From: Bacteroidales bacterium
Lineage (GTDB): Bacteria; Bacteroidota; Bacteroidia; Bacteroidales; Muribaculaceae
DNA length: 64,000 bases
Assembly (NCBI GenBank): GCA_003150235.1
Contig: QAMW01000033.1
Coordinates: forward strand, 62,001 to 126,000
Direction: 5' to 3'
The number at the start of each line of letters is the position of its first letter. The first letter of the stretch is position 1. The notes under the pieces are model-generated. The model did not search any database. It saw only the letters and a list, made by a program, of their open reading frames with translations, and had not been told where the DNA came from. The position numbers and the translations under genes are program-made. This document shows positions 9,142 through 18,365 of the stretch, one piece after another.

Positions 9142-9720
9142 ATGGAAGAAAGTCCGGTCAACGCTGCAATTTCAGGCATATATTCAGCCTTGTCACGCAA
9201 CGAGCTCGTCGAAGCGTCAATGCTTGCGGAGGAAGTGCTGGGCGACATCTTCCGTCAATGGCAAAAGCACAAAGGCGACAACGAGGCGTGTGAACTCGTT
9301 GCCGCCACTTGTGCGTATGTCGCGGTCATGACGGCAATGCAACGCCATCAGGAGGCATACGCCGCTTGCATGACGGCATTTGCCTATACCGCGCCATACA
9401 AAGTCGAGCCCGCGGGACTCCTGTCACTATGCCTCATGACATGGAATATCCTCGAACAGACCCTTAATTCGACGCGTCCTGCCGACAACACCGCGGCGCG
9501 TGACCATGTATCGGCAATCACAACATGCTTAGGCAGCCTTATGTATAAATATTATTATGCGACAGGAAATGACAATCCCGATGATCCCGCACTTCCTGAC
9601 GCTTATCATGCCTTACGCGTAATCACCGGGCTTGTCAACATAGACCCTGCTCTCGCCGACACTAAAAAGGCGATCAGCGACCTGCTGCGCCACAGCGAGG
9701 CAATAGGGCTTATACAATAA
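9142..9720 (+). CDS. Uncharacterised helical protein
   Basis: I do not recognise this 192-residue protein. It is almost entirely predicted helix with alanine-rich amphipathic stretches (LVEASMLAEEVLGDIF, ACELVAATCAYVAVMTAM, HQEAYAACMTAFAYTAPY), compatible with TPR-like helical pairs, and has no signal peptide or membrane segment. It starts 14 bases after adk, so it is probably cotranscribed with hpt-adk. It ends 6 bases from a convergent esterase gene with no clear terminator between. Confidence 0.7.
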   Translation: MEESPVNAAISGIYSALSRNELVEASMLAEEVLGDIFRQWQKHKGDNEACELVAATCAYVAVMTAMQRHQEAYAACMTAFAYTAPYKVEPAGLLSLCLMTWNILEQTLNSTRPADNTAARDHVSAITTCLGSLMYKYYYATGNDNPDDPALPDAYHALRVITGLVNIDPALADTKKAISDLLRHSEAIGLIQ

Positions 9721-9726
9721 CAGCTG

Positions 9727-11028
9727 TCATTTTTTCAGATTTTCCATTATCCACCTGTAGTGACCGCGTTCGGTTTCTTCCGATGTCCAATGCTCATTTA
9801 CAGGAGTGAGCAGACACTCCTTGGGCGATGGTATGATATTATAGACAATGTAGCTTGTCGAAGGCGGACATGTATTGTCGTTGTAACCCCACGTCATTCT
9901 TACAGGGCATTTAAGATTACGGGCGAAATTAACCACATCATAATACTGATAGGTACGCAACAATTCCGGAGTGGCAAACGACGGGTCTTTGCGGATATGA
10001 TGAGGATAGCCACCGGCTTGACCGCTGACATAGCGTGACATATCGGAGAGTGCGGGATGATTTGCGGCACAACCCGTGACACGCGAATCGAGCATTGCAG
10101 TGGTTATGGCAAGTGCGCCTCCCTGACTGCCCCCCTGGGTAAAAAGATTTTTCCCGTCCCACTGAGGAAGTGATGTAAGAAGATCAAGAAAACGGCGACA
10201 TCCGAGATATACATCTTTCATATAGAATGAATCGGGATGTTCGACCCCGGTCATCAGATACTCCCCTATTTCTTTGCGGTGGGCAGCAAACTGTTCTTCA
10301 GAAAGTTCGGGGTGAAGTCCGTGAATCTCAATTTCAAGACGTATCGCCCCTCCTTCACCATAATAGCGATGACGCATCGGTTCCTTGATTGTCTTTACTC
10401 CGGCGCCCGGAGGAGTAAGCACCGCAGGATACCTCCCGTCACCCTTGGGGATAAACAGATACCCGTACATGGCGCGACCTTCAGGATTTAATTGAAGTTT
10501 GACAAGGCTACATGACATTTTATCGGTAGAGTATTTCTCGACAGGCTCGGAAGTGTATGTCAGCGGAAATTCTTTATCTTTCGCTACCGCATCACTCCAG
10601 TATTCAAGGAAATCATCAGGCTGCTGAGTGTATGGAACCAGTCGTTCCGGTGAAAAGCCAACCTTGACATGATGGGAGGTACGTGCGCCGTCAATAATCG
10701 CAGAAAGACGCAAATCACGGAAACCCGGCTCGGTTAATGTGCCTATATCAAGTATCCCTTTACCATTCTCGATAAAAACAGTTCCGGATGTGTCGGCAGG
10801 CATTTCGTCATCGCCGATGGCGTAATCTATGGTAAGCGTGTCTACCGGTATTCCATAACGGTATAATTGAATGTCGATGACAGCATTTTCTCCTGTTTCA
10901 TAAAGCCAGTCGGGATGGTCGGGCGTTGTCACCCAGAGCATGTCATCACGATAAGGATAATTTTCGGCATTTACTCCAGTCGCGGCAAGCAGCGACAGTG
11001 TGATTAATGAAGTTTTCAACAGATTCAT
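9727..11028 (-). CDS. Exported acetylxylan esterase-type (CE7) alpha/beta hydrolase
   Basis: Probable carbohydrate esterase removing acetyl groups from oligosaccharides. The start is ATG 11028-11026 (MNLLKTSLITLSLLAATGVNA, a signal peptide); the longer frame adds 14 unrelated residues. The N-terminal third is a beta-rich accessory domain. The hydrolase domain carries the nucleophile elbow GGSQGGALA, the acid in WGYNDNTCPPSTSY and a late histidine in NEHW, all in CE7 order. The 433-residue length is typical of the Bacteroidales form with the N-terminal extension. Substrate specificity cannot be read from the sequence. Confidence 0.85.
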   Translation of the reverse strand: MNLLKTSLITLSLLAATGVNAENYPYRDDMLWVTTPDHPDWLYETGENAVIDIQLYRYGIPVDTLTIDYAIGDDEMPADTSGTVFIENGKGILDIGTLTEPGFRDLRLSAIIDGARTSHHVKVGFSPERLVPYTQQPDDFLEYWSDAVAKDKEFPLTYTSEPVEKYSTDKMSCSLVKLQLNPEGRAMYGYLFIPKGDGRYPAVLTPPGAGVKTIKEPMRHRYYGEGGAIRLEIEIHGLHPELSEEQFAAHRKEIGEYLMTGVEHPDSFYMKDVYLGCRRFLDLLTSLPQWDGKNLFTQGGSQGGALAITTAMLDSRVTGCAANHPALSDMSRYVSGQAGGYPHHIRKDPSFATPELLRTYQYYDVVNFARNLKCPVRMTWGYNDNTCPPSTSYIVYNIIPSPKECLLTPVNEHWTSEETERGHYRWIMENLKK

Positions 11029-11060
11029 GGTCAAAAGATTATAGCGATTATAATAAAAAC

Positions 11061-11092
11061 ATAAGGACACGCACCCACGTGCATGTCCTTAT
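11061..11092 (-). terminator. Intrinsic terminator after outer-membrane protein gene
   Basis: The stem ATAAGGACA (11061-11069) / TGTCCTTAT (11084-11092) is extended by GCAC/GTGC across one mismatch, with a 4-base loop. On the minus strand it is followed by GTTTTTATT, so it terminates the 11109 gene. Confidence 0.8.
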
Positions 11093-11108
11093 TTATGATA
11101 TCATTTTA

Positions 11109-11714
11109 TTAGAATAGATAAGCTGCGGTAATAGTCCAGAAACGGTCATTTCCTTTTACTCCGGCATTACCCATTTCGGAATCAACATATTTTACAGCAT
11201 CATTTATACCAAAGCCATAGCTTGCAGCGACTTGAAGATGTTTGAGAAGTTCAACTCCAAGACCAAAGTTCCACGACACATCACACTTTTTATTCTCCAT
11301 GTCTTTTACAACACTTTTACTACAAAGGAAATCAAATTCAGGTCCGGTAGTAATAAACGGAGTAATTATATGACTTACAACAGGTACATTGATTTTCCAC
11401 TTCAAATTAATCGGAATACCGACATAATCACGATTGTTTTTAAACGCATCGCCGTTTCCATCCACACCTTCTCCGGTACGACGTACATACATTACAGAGG
11501 CATCAAGACCGACACCAATAACAGGCACAGTAAATTCAGCCATAAGACCTCCGGTAAAACCTGCACGATTATCCCCATCAAATGTTTTCATATCCAGATG
11601 TAAATCATTTACAGCCACACCTGCGCGGACACCAAAACGGAACTGGGCGGCAGCCGGAAGAGACATACCTGCTACCATGACGATAGCCAATAAAAGAGTC
11701 TTAATAGTCTTCAT
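11109..11714 (-). CDS. Outer-membrane beta-barrel protein
   Basis: Small porin-like barrel of the OMP_b-brl type. There is a signal peptide MKTIKTLLLAIVMVAGMSLPAAAQ. The mature part alternates short amphipathic strands (FRFGVRAGVAVNDL, GLDASVMYVRR, VGIPINLKWKI, WNFGLGVELL) and ends in the classical aromatic terminal strand FWTITAAYLF. There are 201 residues. Its function is unknown. It has its own terminator downstream and an intergenic gap of about 136 bases from hup. Confidence 0.82.
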   Translation of the reverse strand: MKTIKTLLLAIVMVAGMSLPAAAQFRFGVRAGVAVNDLHLDMKTFDGDNRAGFTGGLMAEFTVPVIGVGLDASVMYVRRTGEGVDGNGDAFKNNRDYVGIPINLKWKINVPVVSHIITPFITTGPEFDFLCSKSVVKDMENKKCDVSWNFGLGVELLKHLQVAASYGFGINDAVKYVDSEMGNAGVKGNDRFWTITAAYLF

Positions 11715-11774
11715 AATATAAACTAAATTGATTATAATTGATGATTATGATAAGTCTTTTCTAAACAATGACAC

Positions 11775-11800
11775 GACCGCCCGCTTTTATAGGGGCGATC
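11775..11800 (-). terminator. Probable terminator of hup
   Basis: GACCGCCC (11775-11782) pairs with GGGCGATC (11793-11800) with one G-U pair. This is the only GC-rich hairpin downstream of hup; the T run that follows on the minus strand is weak. Confidence 0.45.
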
Positions 11801-11850
11801 GCGCCATGATAAGTTTTGAAGATTTCTAACAAATGAATAGGAGCTCCCGA

Positions 11851-12123
11851 TTAATTGAGCTTATTAGAGATCTCGGCACCCGGCTTAAACTTAACAACTT
11901 TACGTGCCGGAATGTTGATTGTTTCTTTAGTGCGGGGGTTGATTCCGGTACGGGCTGCCTTTTCACTGACAGAGAAAGTACCGAAACCGATAAGGGCTAC
12001 TTTGTCATTGTTTTCCAATGCGCCGGCAATAGCTTCAAGGCAAGCGTCAAGGGCGTTTTTAGCATCTACTTTTGTCAGGTTTGCCTTTTCAGCAATTGCA
12101 TTGACGAGGTCTGTTTTGTTCAT
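11851..12123 (-). CDS. hup: HU family DNA-binding protein
   Basis: Histone-like DNA-bending protein of 90 residues. Recognisable segments are MNKTDLVNAIAEKANLTK, the strand-turn VALIGFGTFSVSEKAARTG, and the arm INPRTKETINIPARKVVKF with the intercalating proline. It is a single-gene unit with a promoter at 12166-12173 and a candidate terminator at 11775-11800. Confidence 0.97.
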   Translation of the reverse strand: MNKTDLVNAIAEKANLTKVDAKNALDACLEAIAGALENNDKVALIGFGTFSVSEKAARTGINPRTKETINIPARKVVKFKPGAEISNKLN

Positions 12124-12165
12124 AACTGTGTTTTTAAAAATAGATTTACGTTGTGTTAATTGTCA

Positions 12166-12173
12166 CAAATATA
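12166..12173 (-). promoter_or_regulatory. -7 element of hup promoter
   Basis: TATATTTG on the minus strand (TAnnTTTG), with the start of transcription expected near 12160, about 37 bases before the hup ATG. A -33 TTG is not clear. Confidence 0.5.
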
Positions 12174-12278
12174 GATGTAAATTTTTAAATAAAAGTATTT
12201 TTCTTAAAAAAAATGCGAATTTTCTTGTGAAAAAGGCTCAAAATAGATATGACACGGCAAATAACGGGATATTTTGAG

Positions 12279-12286
12279 TAAATTTG
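12279..12286 (+). promoter_or_regulatory. -7 element of rhomboid operon promoter
   Basis: TAAATTTG on the plus strand, 30 bases before the first rhomboid ATG, matches TAnnTTTG. It likely drives the 12317-15077 gene run. Confidence 0.5.
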
Positions 12287-12316
12287 CACCCAGTAAATAA
12301 CCAAACAAGGAATTAG

Positions 12317-13090
12317 ATGATACGAAACAGCGGCTCATTTTTTAGCGCGATACCTCCGGTAACAAAAAATCTCATCATTATCAATTTCATAGTATGGTTG
12401 GCAATGATGCTGATGCCGGGAAGTATCGGAGCCAATTTCACCGAATATGGCGGACTTCATTACATCGGGGCATCGGATTTCAATATCGCCCAGATTGTCA
12501 CGTATATGTTCATTCATTCGACCAACGGGATAGCCCACCTGTTTTTCAACATGTTCACCCTGTTCATGTTCGGTATCACACTTGAAAGGGTACTTGGAGG
12601 AAAACGGTTTCTGTTTTATTACCTGTCGTGTGGTATCGGGGCAGCTATAATCCAGGAAGCGACCTGGGCGATGATGATTAATTCGTTTGTCAACGACAAT
12701 CTTGAGATGACAATAGCCAATTTTGCTCATGCCAACAATCTCAGTATGGAGCAGGCTTATCACTATGTCAGCCCGTCGCAACTTTCGGCACTGCGCTCTT
12801 CGATTGAAAACGCGCTCGTGACAGTCGGTGCGTCGGGTGCAATCTACGGAGTGCTTCTCGCTTTCGGAATGATATTCCCCAACCGCCCGCTATATCTCAT
12901 GTTCGTGCCTGTACCAATCAAGGCAAAATGGATGGTGATAGGTTACGGTCTTATCGAACTTGCTCTCGGTCTCGGTTCGGCAAAAGACGGCATAGCCCAC
13001 TTCGCACATCTCGGCGGAATGATATTCGGTGTATTCATGATACTTTACTGGAAACATAAAGGAATAATCAACAAGAATGGGTATTATTGA
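12317..13090 (+). CDS. Rhomboid family intramembrane serine protease
   Basis: Cleaves membrane proteins within the bilayer. There are six or more hydrophobic segments; the family Ser-His dyad is present as S173 in GASGAIYG and H231 in FAHLGG, with the upstream HLFFNMFTLFMFG helix. An insert of about 45 residues (roughly 120-165), with a hydrophilic loop, separates the helices. There are 257 residues. Its last 14 bases overlap the next rhomboid gene, so the two are translationally coupled. Confidence 0.9.
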   Translation: MIRNSGSFFSAIPPVTKNLIIINFIVWLAMMLMPGSIGANFTEYGGLHYIGASDFNIAQIVTYMFIHSTNGIAHLFFNMFTLFMFGITLERVLGGKRFLFYYLSCGIGAAIIQEATWAMMINSFVNDNLEMTIANFAHANNLSMEQAYHYVSPSQLSALRSSIENALVTVGASGAIYGVLLAFGMIFPNRPLYLMFVPVPIKAKWMVIGYGLIELALGLGSAKDGIAHFAHLGGMIFGVFMILYWKHKGIINKNGYY

Positions 13091-13940
13091 CAAGCTGAAA
13101 TATCAGTGGATGACAGGTTCAATGTTGGTGAAACTGATTTTCATCAACGTAACCGTCTTTGTGCTCTTACACCTTACCACTCTCATATTGATGTTTACCG
13201 GCATTGATGCAGGCACGGTGCTCACCGAAGTGGAACTGCCATCCGACATGACGGCATTGCTCCGCCGCCCGTGGACACTGTTAACATACATGTTTGCGCA
13301 GTATGATTTCTTCCATATCCTGTTCAATATGCTGTGGCTTTATTGGTTTGGAATCATTTTCCTGCTTGCCGATACATCAAAGCGTATGCTTGCCCTCTAC
13401 ATATATTGCGGACTTGGGGGCGCACTGCTCTTCATGGCATATTACAATCTCATGAACATGTACGGGCTTCTCATAGGGTCATCGGCATCTGTAATCGGCA
13501 TCGTCACGGCAACAGCGATAAGACATCCCGATTATAAGATGGGGCTTCTCTTTATCGGTGAAATTTCTCTTAAATGGCTGGCGGTCATTACTATCGCCAT
13601 CGACATGTTCAGCATCGGCGGCAGTAATGGTGGCGGACATGTAGCTCACATAGGGGGGGCTCTTACAGGAGCCCTATACGCTGTGGCTCAGAAAAAAGGG
13701 GTCGACATCACGCGACCGTTCAATGCATTGATTGACAGCATTGTCAACCTTTGGCGCCGTATCACCACCAAACAGGCTAAAACGCCGCGCCAGTCACAGC
13801 GCTACAACAAGAAAGGGACGAGTCCGGCTGACGAATCGACTCTTGACGAGATACTTGACAAAGTAAAAAAATCAGGCTACGGTGCTCTCACCAAAGAAGA
13901 AAAGCAAAAATTATTTGACATAAGCAGAAAAATAAAGTAA
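13077..13940 (+). CDS. Second rhomboid family intramembrane protease
   Basis: A paralogous rhomboid directly following and overlapping the first. The catalytic serine is S136 in IGSSASVIG and the histidine H191 in GHVAHIGGALTG; FFHILFNMLWLYWFG is the conserved second helix. The usual GxSG is here GSSA, still with the serine. There is a cytoplasmic C-terminal tail of about 85 residues (KKGVDITRPFNALIDSIVN then KLFDISRKIK). A run of seven G residues (13653-13659) lies just after the catalytic histidine codon. Tandem rhomboids are common in Bacteroidales; the partners and substrates are unknown. Confidence 0.88.
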   Translation: MGIIDKLKYQWMTGSMLVKLIFINVTVFVLLHLTTLILMFTGIDAGTVLTEVELPSDMTALLRRPWTLLTYMFAQYDFFHILFNMLWLYWFGIIFLLADTSKRMLALYIYCGLGGALLFMAYYNLMNMYGLLIGSSASVIGIVTATAIRHPDYKMGLLFIGEISLKWLAVITIAIDMFSIGGSNGGGHVAHIGGALTGALYAVAQKKGVDITRPFNALIDSIVNLWRRITTKQAKTPRQSQRYNKKGTSPADESTLDEILDKVKKSGYGALTKEEKQKLFDISRKIK

Positions 13941-15077
13941 ATGAACAAAGTGTTGCACATAGGCAGAACGACATTCCGCAGCATTTGGCTTACCATCAAT
14001 GTGGCCGTTGCTGCAATGACGGCAGTGTCCGCCTACTGTGGCTATATAAATCCCGACCGGCTTGCAATAGCACAGGTAGCAAACATGCTTTATCCCGCCT
14101 GGGTGCTCCTCTCTGTCATACTTTTTGCGGCAGACTTTTTCATCTTACGCAAGAGCATGTGGATTGCGGCAGCCGGCATATTGCTCGGCACCGGTCCGCT
14201 ACTTGATTTTTTCCCTTTGAATGCAAGAAGCGTAAAACTTTCGCCGGCTGAAGAGTTACGCACATTCAGCGTCTTGACCTACAACACCTATGCTTTTGAA
14301 GACAATCAGGGAATCAACCCCGAATGGGGCAACCGCACATTGTCAAATATACTCTCCTCTGAAGCCGACATAGTGTGTCTTCAAGAAGGAAATAACATCA
14401 CCGGTAAAAGACATGGCATCGGGAGCCCCGCACAGCGCGACTCAATACGCGAACGCTATCCTTATATAATAGACACCCCTGAGCTCGCCAACGAAATGCT
14501 GCTGTCGAGATATCCGGCGCGTCAGGTTCCGACTCCGCAACCCGATTGGGGGACGGGGAAATATGCCGCATATATCCTTGACGTAGAGGGTCACGAATTG
14601 CTCGTCATCAACTGTCACCTCCAGTCAATAGGACTTACTCCCGATGACAAGGAGGCTTATCGCGAACTCACCGATAAAGAGCTTCGTCCTACCCGCAAAG
14701 AGTTGTCGCAGGTAAAGAGCGATGTAATGCCGAAGTTGCTTAGTGCCTTTAAGACACGCGCACAACAAGCGCGACATATAAAACAATTTATTGACAGCAT
14801 GAGCATTAAAAATGTATTGCTTATGGGCGATTTTAACGATGTCGCCGGCAGTTATGCTTACCGCACAATCAGAAGTTGCGGTCTTAAAGACGCTTATGCG
14901 CAGACAGCTTTCGGTCCGACAATCACCTATAATGCCAGTCGCTTTTATTTCCATATCGACCAGATACTTTATCGCGGAGACCTGCGTGCCGTGTCGATAT
15001 GGCGTGGAAAATCACGCAGTTCCGACCACTATCCCGTTTCTGCGACTTTCCTGTGGGATGACAACACGGATGAATAA
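13941..15077 (+). CDS. Membrane-anchored endonuclease/exonuclease/phosphatase family protein
   Basis: Metal-dependent phosphodiesterase or phosphatase fold. Three N-terminal hydrophobic helices (about residues 10-95) anchor it, and the catalytic domain is then in the periplasm or on the membrane face. Motifs are VLTYNTYAF, IVCLQEGN, LVINCHLQS, LLMGDFNDVAGS and SSDHYPVSATF. The start ATG immediately follows the stop of the second rhomboid (zero spacing), so it is part of the same operon. The substrate is unknown; family members include DNases, sphingomyelinases and phosphoinositide phosphatases. Confidence 0.87.
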   Translation: MNKVLHIGRTTFRSIWLTINVAVAAMTAVSAYCGYINPDRLAIAQVANMLYPAWVLLSVILFAADFFILRKSMWIAAAGILLGTGPLLDFFPLNARSVKLSPAEELRTFSVLTYNTYAFEDNQGINPEWGNRTLSNILSSEADIVCLQEGNNITGKRHGIGSPAQRDSIRERYPYIIDTPELANEMLLSRYPARQVPTPQPDWGTGKYAAYILDVEGHELLVINCHLQSIGLTPDDKEAYRELTDKELRPTRKELSQVKSDVMPKLLSAFKTRAQQARHIKQFIDSMSIKNVLLMGDFNDVAGSYAYRTIRSCGLKDAYAQTAFGPTITYNASRFYFHIDQILYRGDLRAVSIWRGKSRSSDHYPVSATFLWDDNTDE

Positions 15078-15108
15078 AATTCAATTACATCATATCATTT
15101 AAATACCA

Positions 15109-17274
15109 ATGAACCATCATTTTCTAAAATTCGCAGCAGCCACATTGCTTGTCACAGGCTTAGCGGCAACACAATCTTGCAAAATGGAAAAAGAACATCA
15201 GAATCCATTTATCAGCGAGTATGACACCCCGTATGACATACCTCCATTTGACAAAATCACGTATGACGACTACATCCCTGCTTTAAAAGCGGGTATTGAA
15301 CAGCAGAAAGAAGCAGTCGAGGCTATAGTGAACAATCCGGCAGAACCGACACTGGAAAATACGATTATCGCCCTTGACCACAGCGGGCCGATACTTGAAC
15401 GGGTATGCAACGTGTTCTTTAACCTTGACGAGTCTAATTCCACTCCGGAAATGACCAAAATCGGGGAGGAATTCTATCCGCTTTACTCAGCACATACCGA
15501 TGAGATTTCGATGAACCCGAAACTTTTTGAGCGTGTGAAGAAGCTGTACGACAATCGTGACAACATGAACTACACCACCGCGCAGAAGCTGATGATTGAA
15601 AAATCTTATGAAAGCTTTGTACGCAACGGTGCCCTGCTTGACGATGCGAAAAAAGAGGAACTCAAAAACATCAACGGCAAGCTCGCCGACCTGTATCAGA
15701 AGTTCAACAAAAACCTGTTAAACGCCACCAATGCGTTTGAGCTTGTTGTCGACGACGAGTCGCAGCTCTCCGGACTTCCTGCCACAAGTATTGCTGTAGC
15801 GGCAGAAGAGGCAAAGACACGCGGCAAAGAAGGCAAATGGGTGTTCACACTCCATGCGCCGAGCCGCCTTCCGTTGCTTCAGTATGCCGACAACCGCGAC
15901 TTGCGTGAGAAAATGTATAAAGGCTACACCACCCTTGCATCATCGGGTGAATACAACAACTATCCTGTGATAGCAGAAATACTGAAGGCACGTGTAGAGA
16001 AAGCAAAACTGCTGGGATATGACAACTACGCCGCTTACATGACAGCTAACGTAATGGCAAAAAATGTCGAAAATGCCGAAGAGCTGTTGATGCAGATATG
16101 GAAACCGGCAATCGCGCGTGTAGGTGAAGAAGTGGCTGAAATGCAGGCATTGAGCAACAAGGAAGGCAACACCTTCACCATCGAGCCGTGGGATTATTAC
16201 TATTATGCAGAAAAAGTGCGTAAGGATAAATATAATCTTGACGAAGACGAAGTGCGCCAATATTTCCACGTCGACAGTGTGCGCAACGGAGTGTTCGAGA
16301 TGGCTCGCCGCCTCTATGGAGTGACATTTACGGAAATGCCTGACGCGCCCAAATATGATCCGGAAGTGACTGTGTATGATGTAAAAGACGAGGCAGGCAA
16401 TCATGTCGCTGTATTCATGACCGACTATTTCACCCGTGCGAGCAAGCGTCAGGGTGCATGGATGAGCGAGTTCAAGGGGTCAGGCTCCGATTATGAGAAG
16501 GTTGAGCGACCGGTGATATTCAATGTGTGCAATTTCACCCATCCTACCGCCGACAGCCCCTCTCTTCTTACACTTGACGAGGTAGAGACCATGTTCCATG
16601 AGTTCGGTCACGGACTCCACGGTATGCTCAGCCGCGCAAAATACAAGAGCCAGGCAGGTACAAATGTAGACCGTGATTTCGTAGAACTTCCGTCACAGAT
16701 TCACGAGCATTGGGCAATGGAGCCTGAAATGCTGAAGATGTTTGCCCACCATTATAAGACCGGCAAGGCAATGCCCGACTCTCTCATCGAGAAACTACAG
16801 GCAGCGTCGACGCACAATCAGGGATTCACAACCACAGAACTTGTGGGCGCGGCGCTTCTTGACCTGCAATGGGGTCAGCTCACCGATACGACCAATATCG
16901 ACGTGGAAGGCTTTGAAAAGGCAGTTGCCGCCAAACTCAATATGCCGAAAGAAGTGCAGTACCGCTACCGCAGCCCCTACTTCAAGCATATCTTCGGAAG
17001 CGACGGTTATGCATCAGGCTATTATACCTACCTTTGGGCAGAAGTACTTGATGCCGACGGATTTGAGCTATTCAAGGAGAAAGGTATCTTTGACCCGGCG
17101 ACGGCAAAGTCATTTAAGGAGAATGTGCTTGAGGCTGGAGGAAGTGCCGACCCGATGGACCTTTATGTAAAGTTCCGTGGAAGGAAGCCCACTCCCGAGG
17201 CATTGCTCCGCAACCGTGGGCTCATCAACCAGCCAGCGAAGCCTGGCAAAATCAATATTCCGGAAAGCAAATAA
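15109..17274 (+). CDS. dcp: M3 family zinc metallopeptidase lipoprotein (peptidyl-dipeptidase Dcp-like)
   Basis: Oligopeptide-degrading thimet-type peptidase. The zinc motif HEFGH is at residues 497-501 in VETMFHEFGHGLHGML. The N-terminus MNHHFLKFAAATLLVTGLAATQSC ends in a lipobox (ATQSC), so it should be a membrane-anchored lipoprotein acting outside the cytoplasm. The 721-residue length is close to the Dcp norm. It starts 31 bases after the phosphodiesterase gene and could share its transcript. Confidence 0.93.
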   Translation: MNHHFLKFAAATLLVTGLAATQSCKMEKEHQNPFISEYDTPYDIPPFDKITYDDYIPALKAGIEQQKEAVEAIVNNPAEPTLENTIIALDHSGPILERVCNVFFNLDESNSTPEMTKIGEEFYPLYSAHTDEISMNPKLFERVKKLYDNRDNMNYTTAQKLMIEKSYESFVRNGALLDDAKKEELKNINGKLADLYQKFNKNLLNATNAFELVVDDESQLSGLPATSIAVAAEEAKTRGKEGKWVFTLHAPSRLPLLQYADNRDLREKMYKGYTTLASSGEYNNYPVIAEILKARVEKAKLLGYDNYAAYMTANVMAKNVENAEELLMQIWKPAIARVGEEVAEMQALSNKEGNTFTIEPWDYYYYAEKVRKDKYNLDEDEVRQYFHVDSVRNGVFEMARRLYGVTFTEMPDAPKYDPEVTVYDVKDEAGNHVAVFMTDYFTRASKRQGAWMSEFKGSGSDYEKVERPVIFNVCNFTHPTADSPSLLTLDEVETMFHEFGHGLHGMLSRAKYKSQAGTNVDRDFVELPSQIHEHWAMEPEMLKMFAHHYKTGKAMPDSLIEKLQAASTHNQGFTTTELVGAALLDLQWGQLTDTTNIDVEGFEKAVAAKLNMPKEVQYRYRSPYFKHIFGSDGYASGYYTYLWAEVLDADGFELFKEKGIFDPATAKSFKENVLEAGGSADPMDLYVKFRGRKPTPEALLRNRGLINQPAKPGKINIPESK

Positions 17275-17286
17275 TATGACTGTCAG

Positions 17287-18018
17287 ATGACTGAACCACA
17301 AAATGAGCGCTATTGCCGGCAGATAATGTTGCCGACATTAGGTCTTGAGGGACAGGAAAAAATCAGCAAGGCAAAAATACTTGTAATAGGTACCGGGGGG
17401 CTTGGCTCCCCGGCTCTTTTCTATCTTGCTGCTGCAGGTGTAGGCACAATCGGTCTGGTCGACGATGACACAGTGAGTCTAAGCAATCTAAACCGACAGA
17501 TACTTCATACAACCCCCGAGATCGGCAAATTGAAAACCGCGTCGGCAGCTGAAAAGTTAGGGCTGCTTAATCCGGATGTCAAGTTGAATGCATACCCATT
17601 CCGGTTGACCGCCGACAATGGCGTTGAATTGATAAAAGATTATGACTTCATAATCGACGCCACCGACAACATCAGGACAAAATATCTTATAAATGACCTT
17701 TGCGTCAAAGAAAAGAAAGCATTTTCTCATGGCGCGATATGCGGTATGAAAGGTCATACATTCACATACGTGCCGGGTGCTCCATGCTACCGTTGTCTGT
17801 TTGGAATGAATGACGGCATACCGGAAAATGGCGCTCCTGTCGGTGTGCTGGGAACAATAGCAGGTATCATCGGCGCAATCCAGGCGACAGAAGCTATAAA
17901 ATATATCACAGGTATCAATGGACTTCTCATCGGCAAACTATTACAATTTGACGCGCTAACTATGGAGAGCAAAATCATCGGTTTTGCACAAAGCGCGACT
18001 TGTCGCTGCAGGCACTGA
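17287..18018 (+). CDS. HesA/MoeB/ThiF family adenylyltransferase
   Basis: E1-like enzyme that adenylates the C-terminus of a ubiquitin-like sulfur carrier (ThiS or MoaD type). The nucleotide-binding GTGGLGSPALFYLAAAG starts at residue 35; the R-x-x-x-x-R-Q motif is seen as LNRQ with RYCRQ at the N-terminus; DATDN is at 124-128. The structural zinc cysteines are C167, C170, C239 and C241. At 243 residues it lacks a C-terminal rhodanese domain. No carrier gene is adjacent, so thiamine versus molybdopterin use cannot be assigned. Confidence 0.88.
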   Translation: MTEPQNERYCRQIMLPTLGLEGQEKISKAKILVIGTGGLGSPALFYLAAAGVGTIGLVDDDTVSLSNLNRQILHTTPEIGKLKTASAAEKLGLLNPDVKLNAYPFRLTADNGVELIKDYDFIIDATDNIRTKYLINDLCVKEKKAFSHGAICGMKGHTFTYVPGAPCYRCLFGMNDGIPENGAPVGVLGTIAGIIGAIQATEAIKYITGINGLLIGKLLQFDALTMESKIIGFAQSATCRCRH

Positions 18019-18038
18019 ACAACATTCACCAATCATGA

Positions 18039-18073
18039 CAAAGGGCGGAACACATCATGTGTCCCGCCCTTTG
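18039..18073. terminator. Strong bidirectional hairpin terminator
   Basis: CAAAGGGCGG (18039-18048) pairs with CCGCCCTTTG (18064-18073) and the inner ACACAT/ATGTGT pair extends the stem around a one-base loop. It separates the convergent ThiF-like gene and the small 18092 gene. Confidence 0.8.
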
Positions 18074-18091
18074 TGATACTGTCAGATAGCA

Positions 18092-18292
18092 CTACTTTTT
18101 CACTACTGGTTCCAACATGACAAGATATTTACCATCCTGTACTACCGTCGTATCGGCAGCTGCATACTGGGATTCAGTCACTTGAGGCGTCTCCGCCTTA
18201 AAAGCCTCAATTGCGTGTGTGTGATTAAGCACAGCCAATACACCGGGCAGCATATAGACCATGCCTACTAAAATAATTGAAATTCTCTTCAT
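18092..18292 (-). CDS. Small exported or membrane protein, unknown
   Basis: A 66-residue product starting at ATG 18292-18290 (MKRISIILVGMVYMLPGVLAVLNH), a hydrophobic N-terminal segment that could be a signal or a single membrane helix, followed by a polar tail ending LVMLEPVVKK. The longer frame adds 11 residues upstream with no support. A TAnnTTTG promoter lies at 18358-18365 and a terminator directly follows. In the present orientation, the invertible promoter at 18756-18763 also points toward it. I do not recognise the family. Confidence 0.55.
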   Translation of the reverse strand: MKRISIILVGMVYMLPGVLAVLNHTHAIEAFKAETPQVTESQYAAADTTVVQDGKYLVMLEPVVKK

Positions 18293-18357
18293 AAAGATAT
18301 CGGTTGAATTTTTCAAATCAAACATTTTTAATTAGACACAATCATCATTCATAATGA

Positions 18358-18365
18358 CAAATCTA
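18358..18365 (-). promoter_or_regulatory. -7 element upstream of small membrane protein
   Basis: TAGATTTG on the minus strand (TAnnTTTG), giving a leader of about 58 bases to the 18292 start; the -33 box is unclear. Confidence 0.4.
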
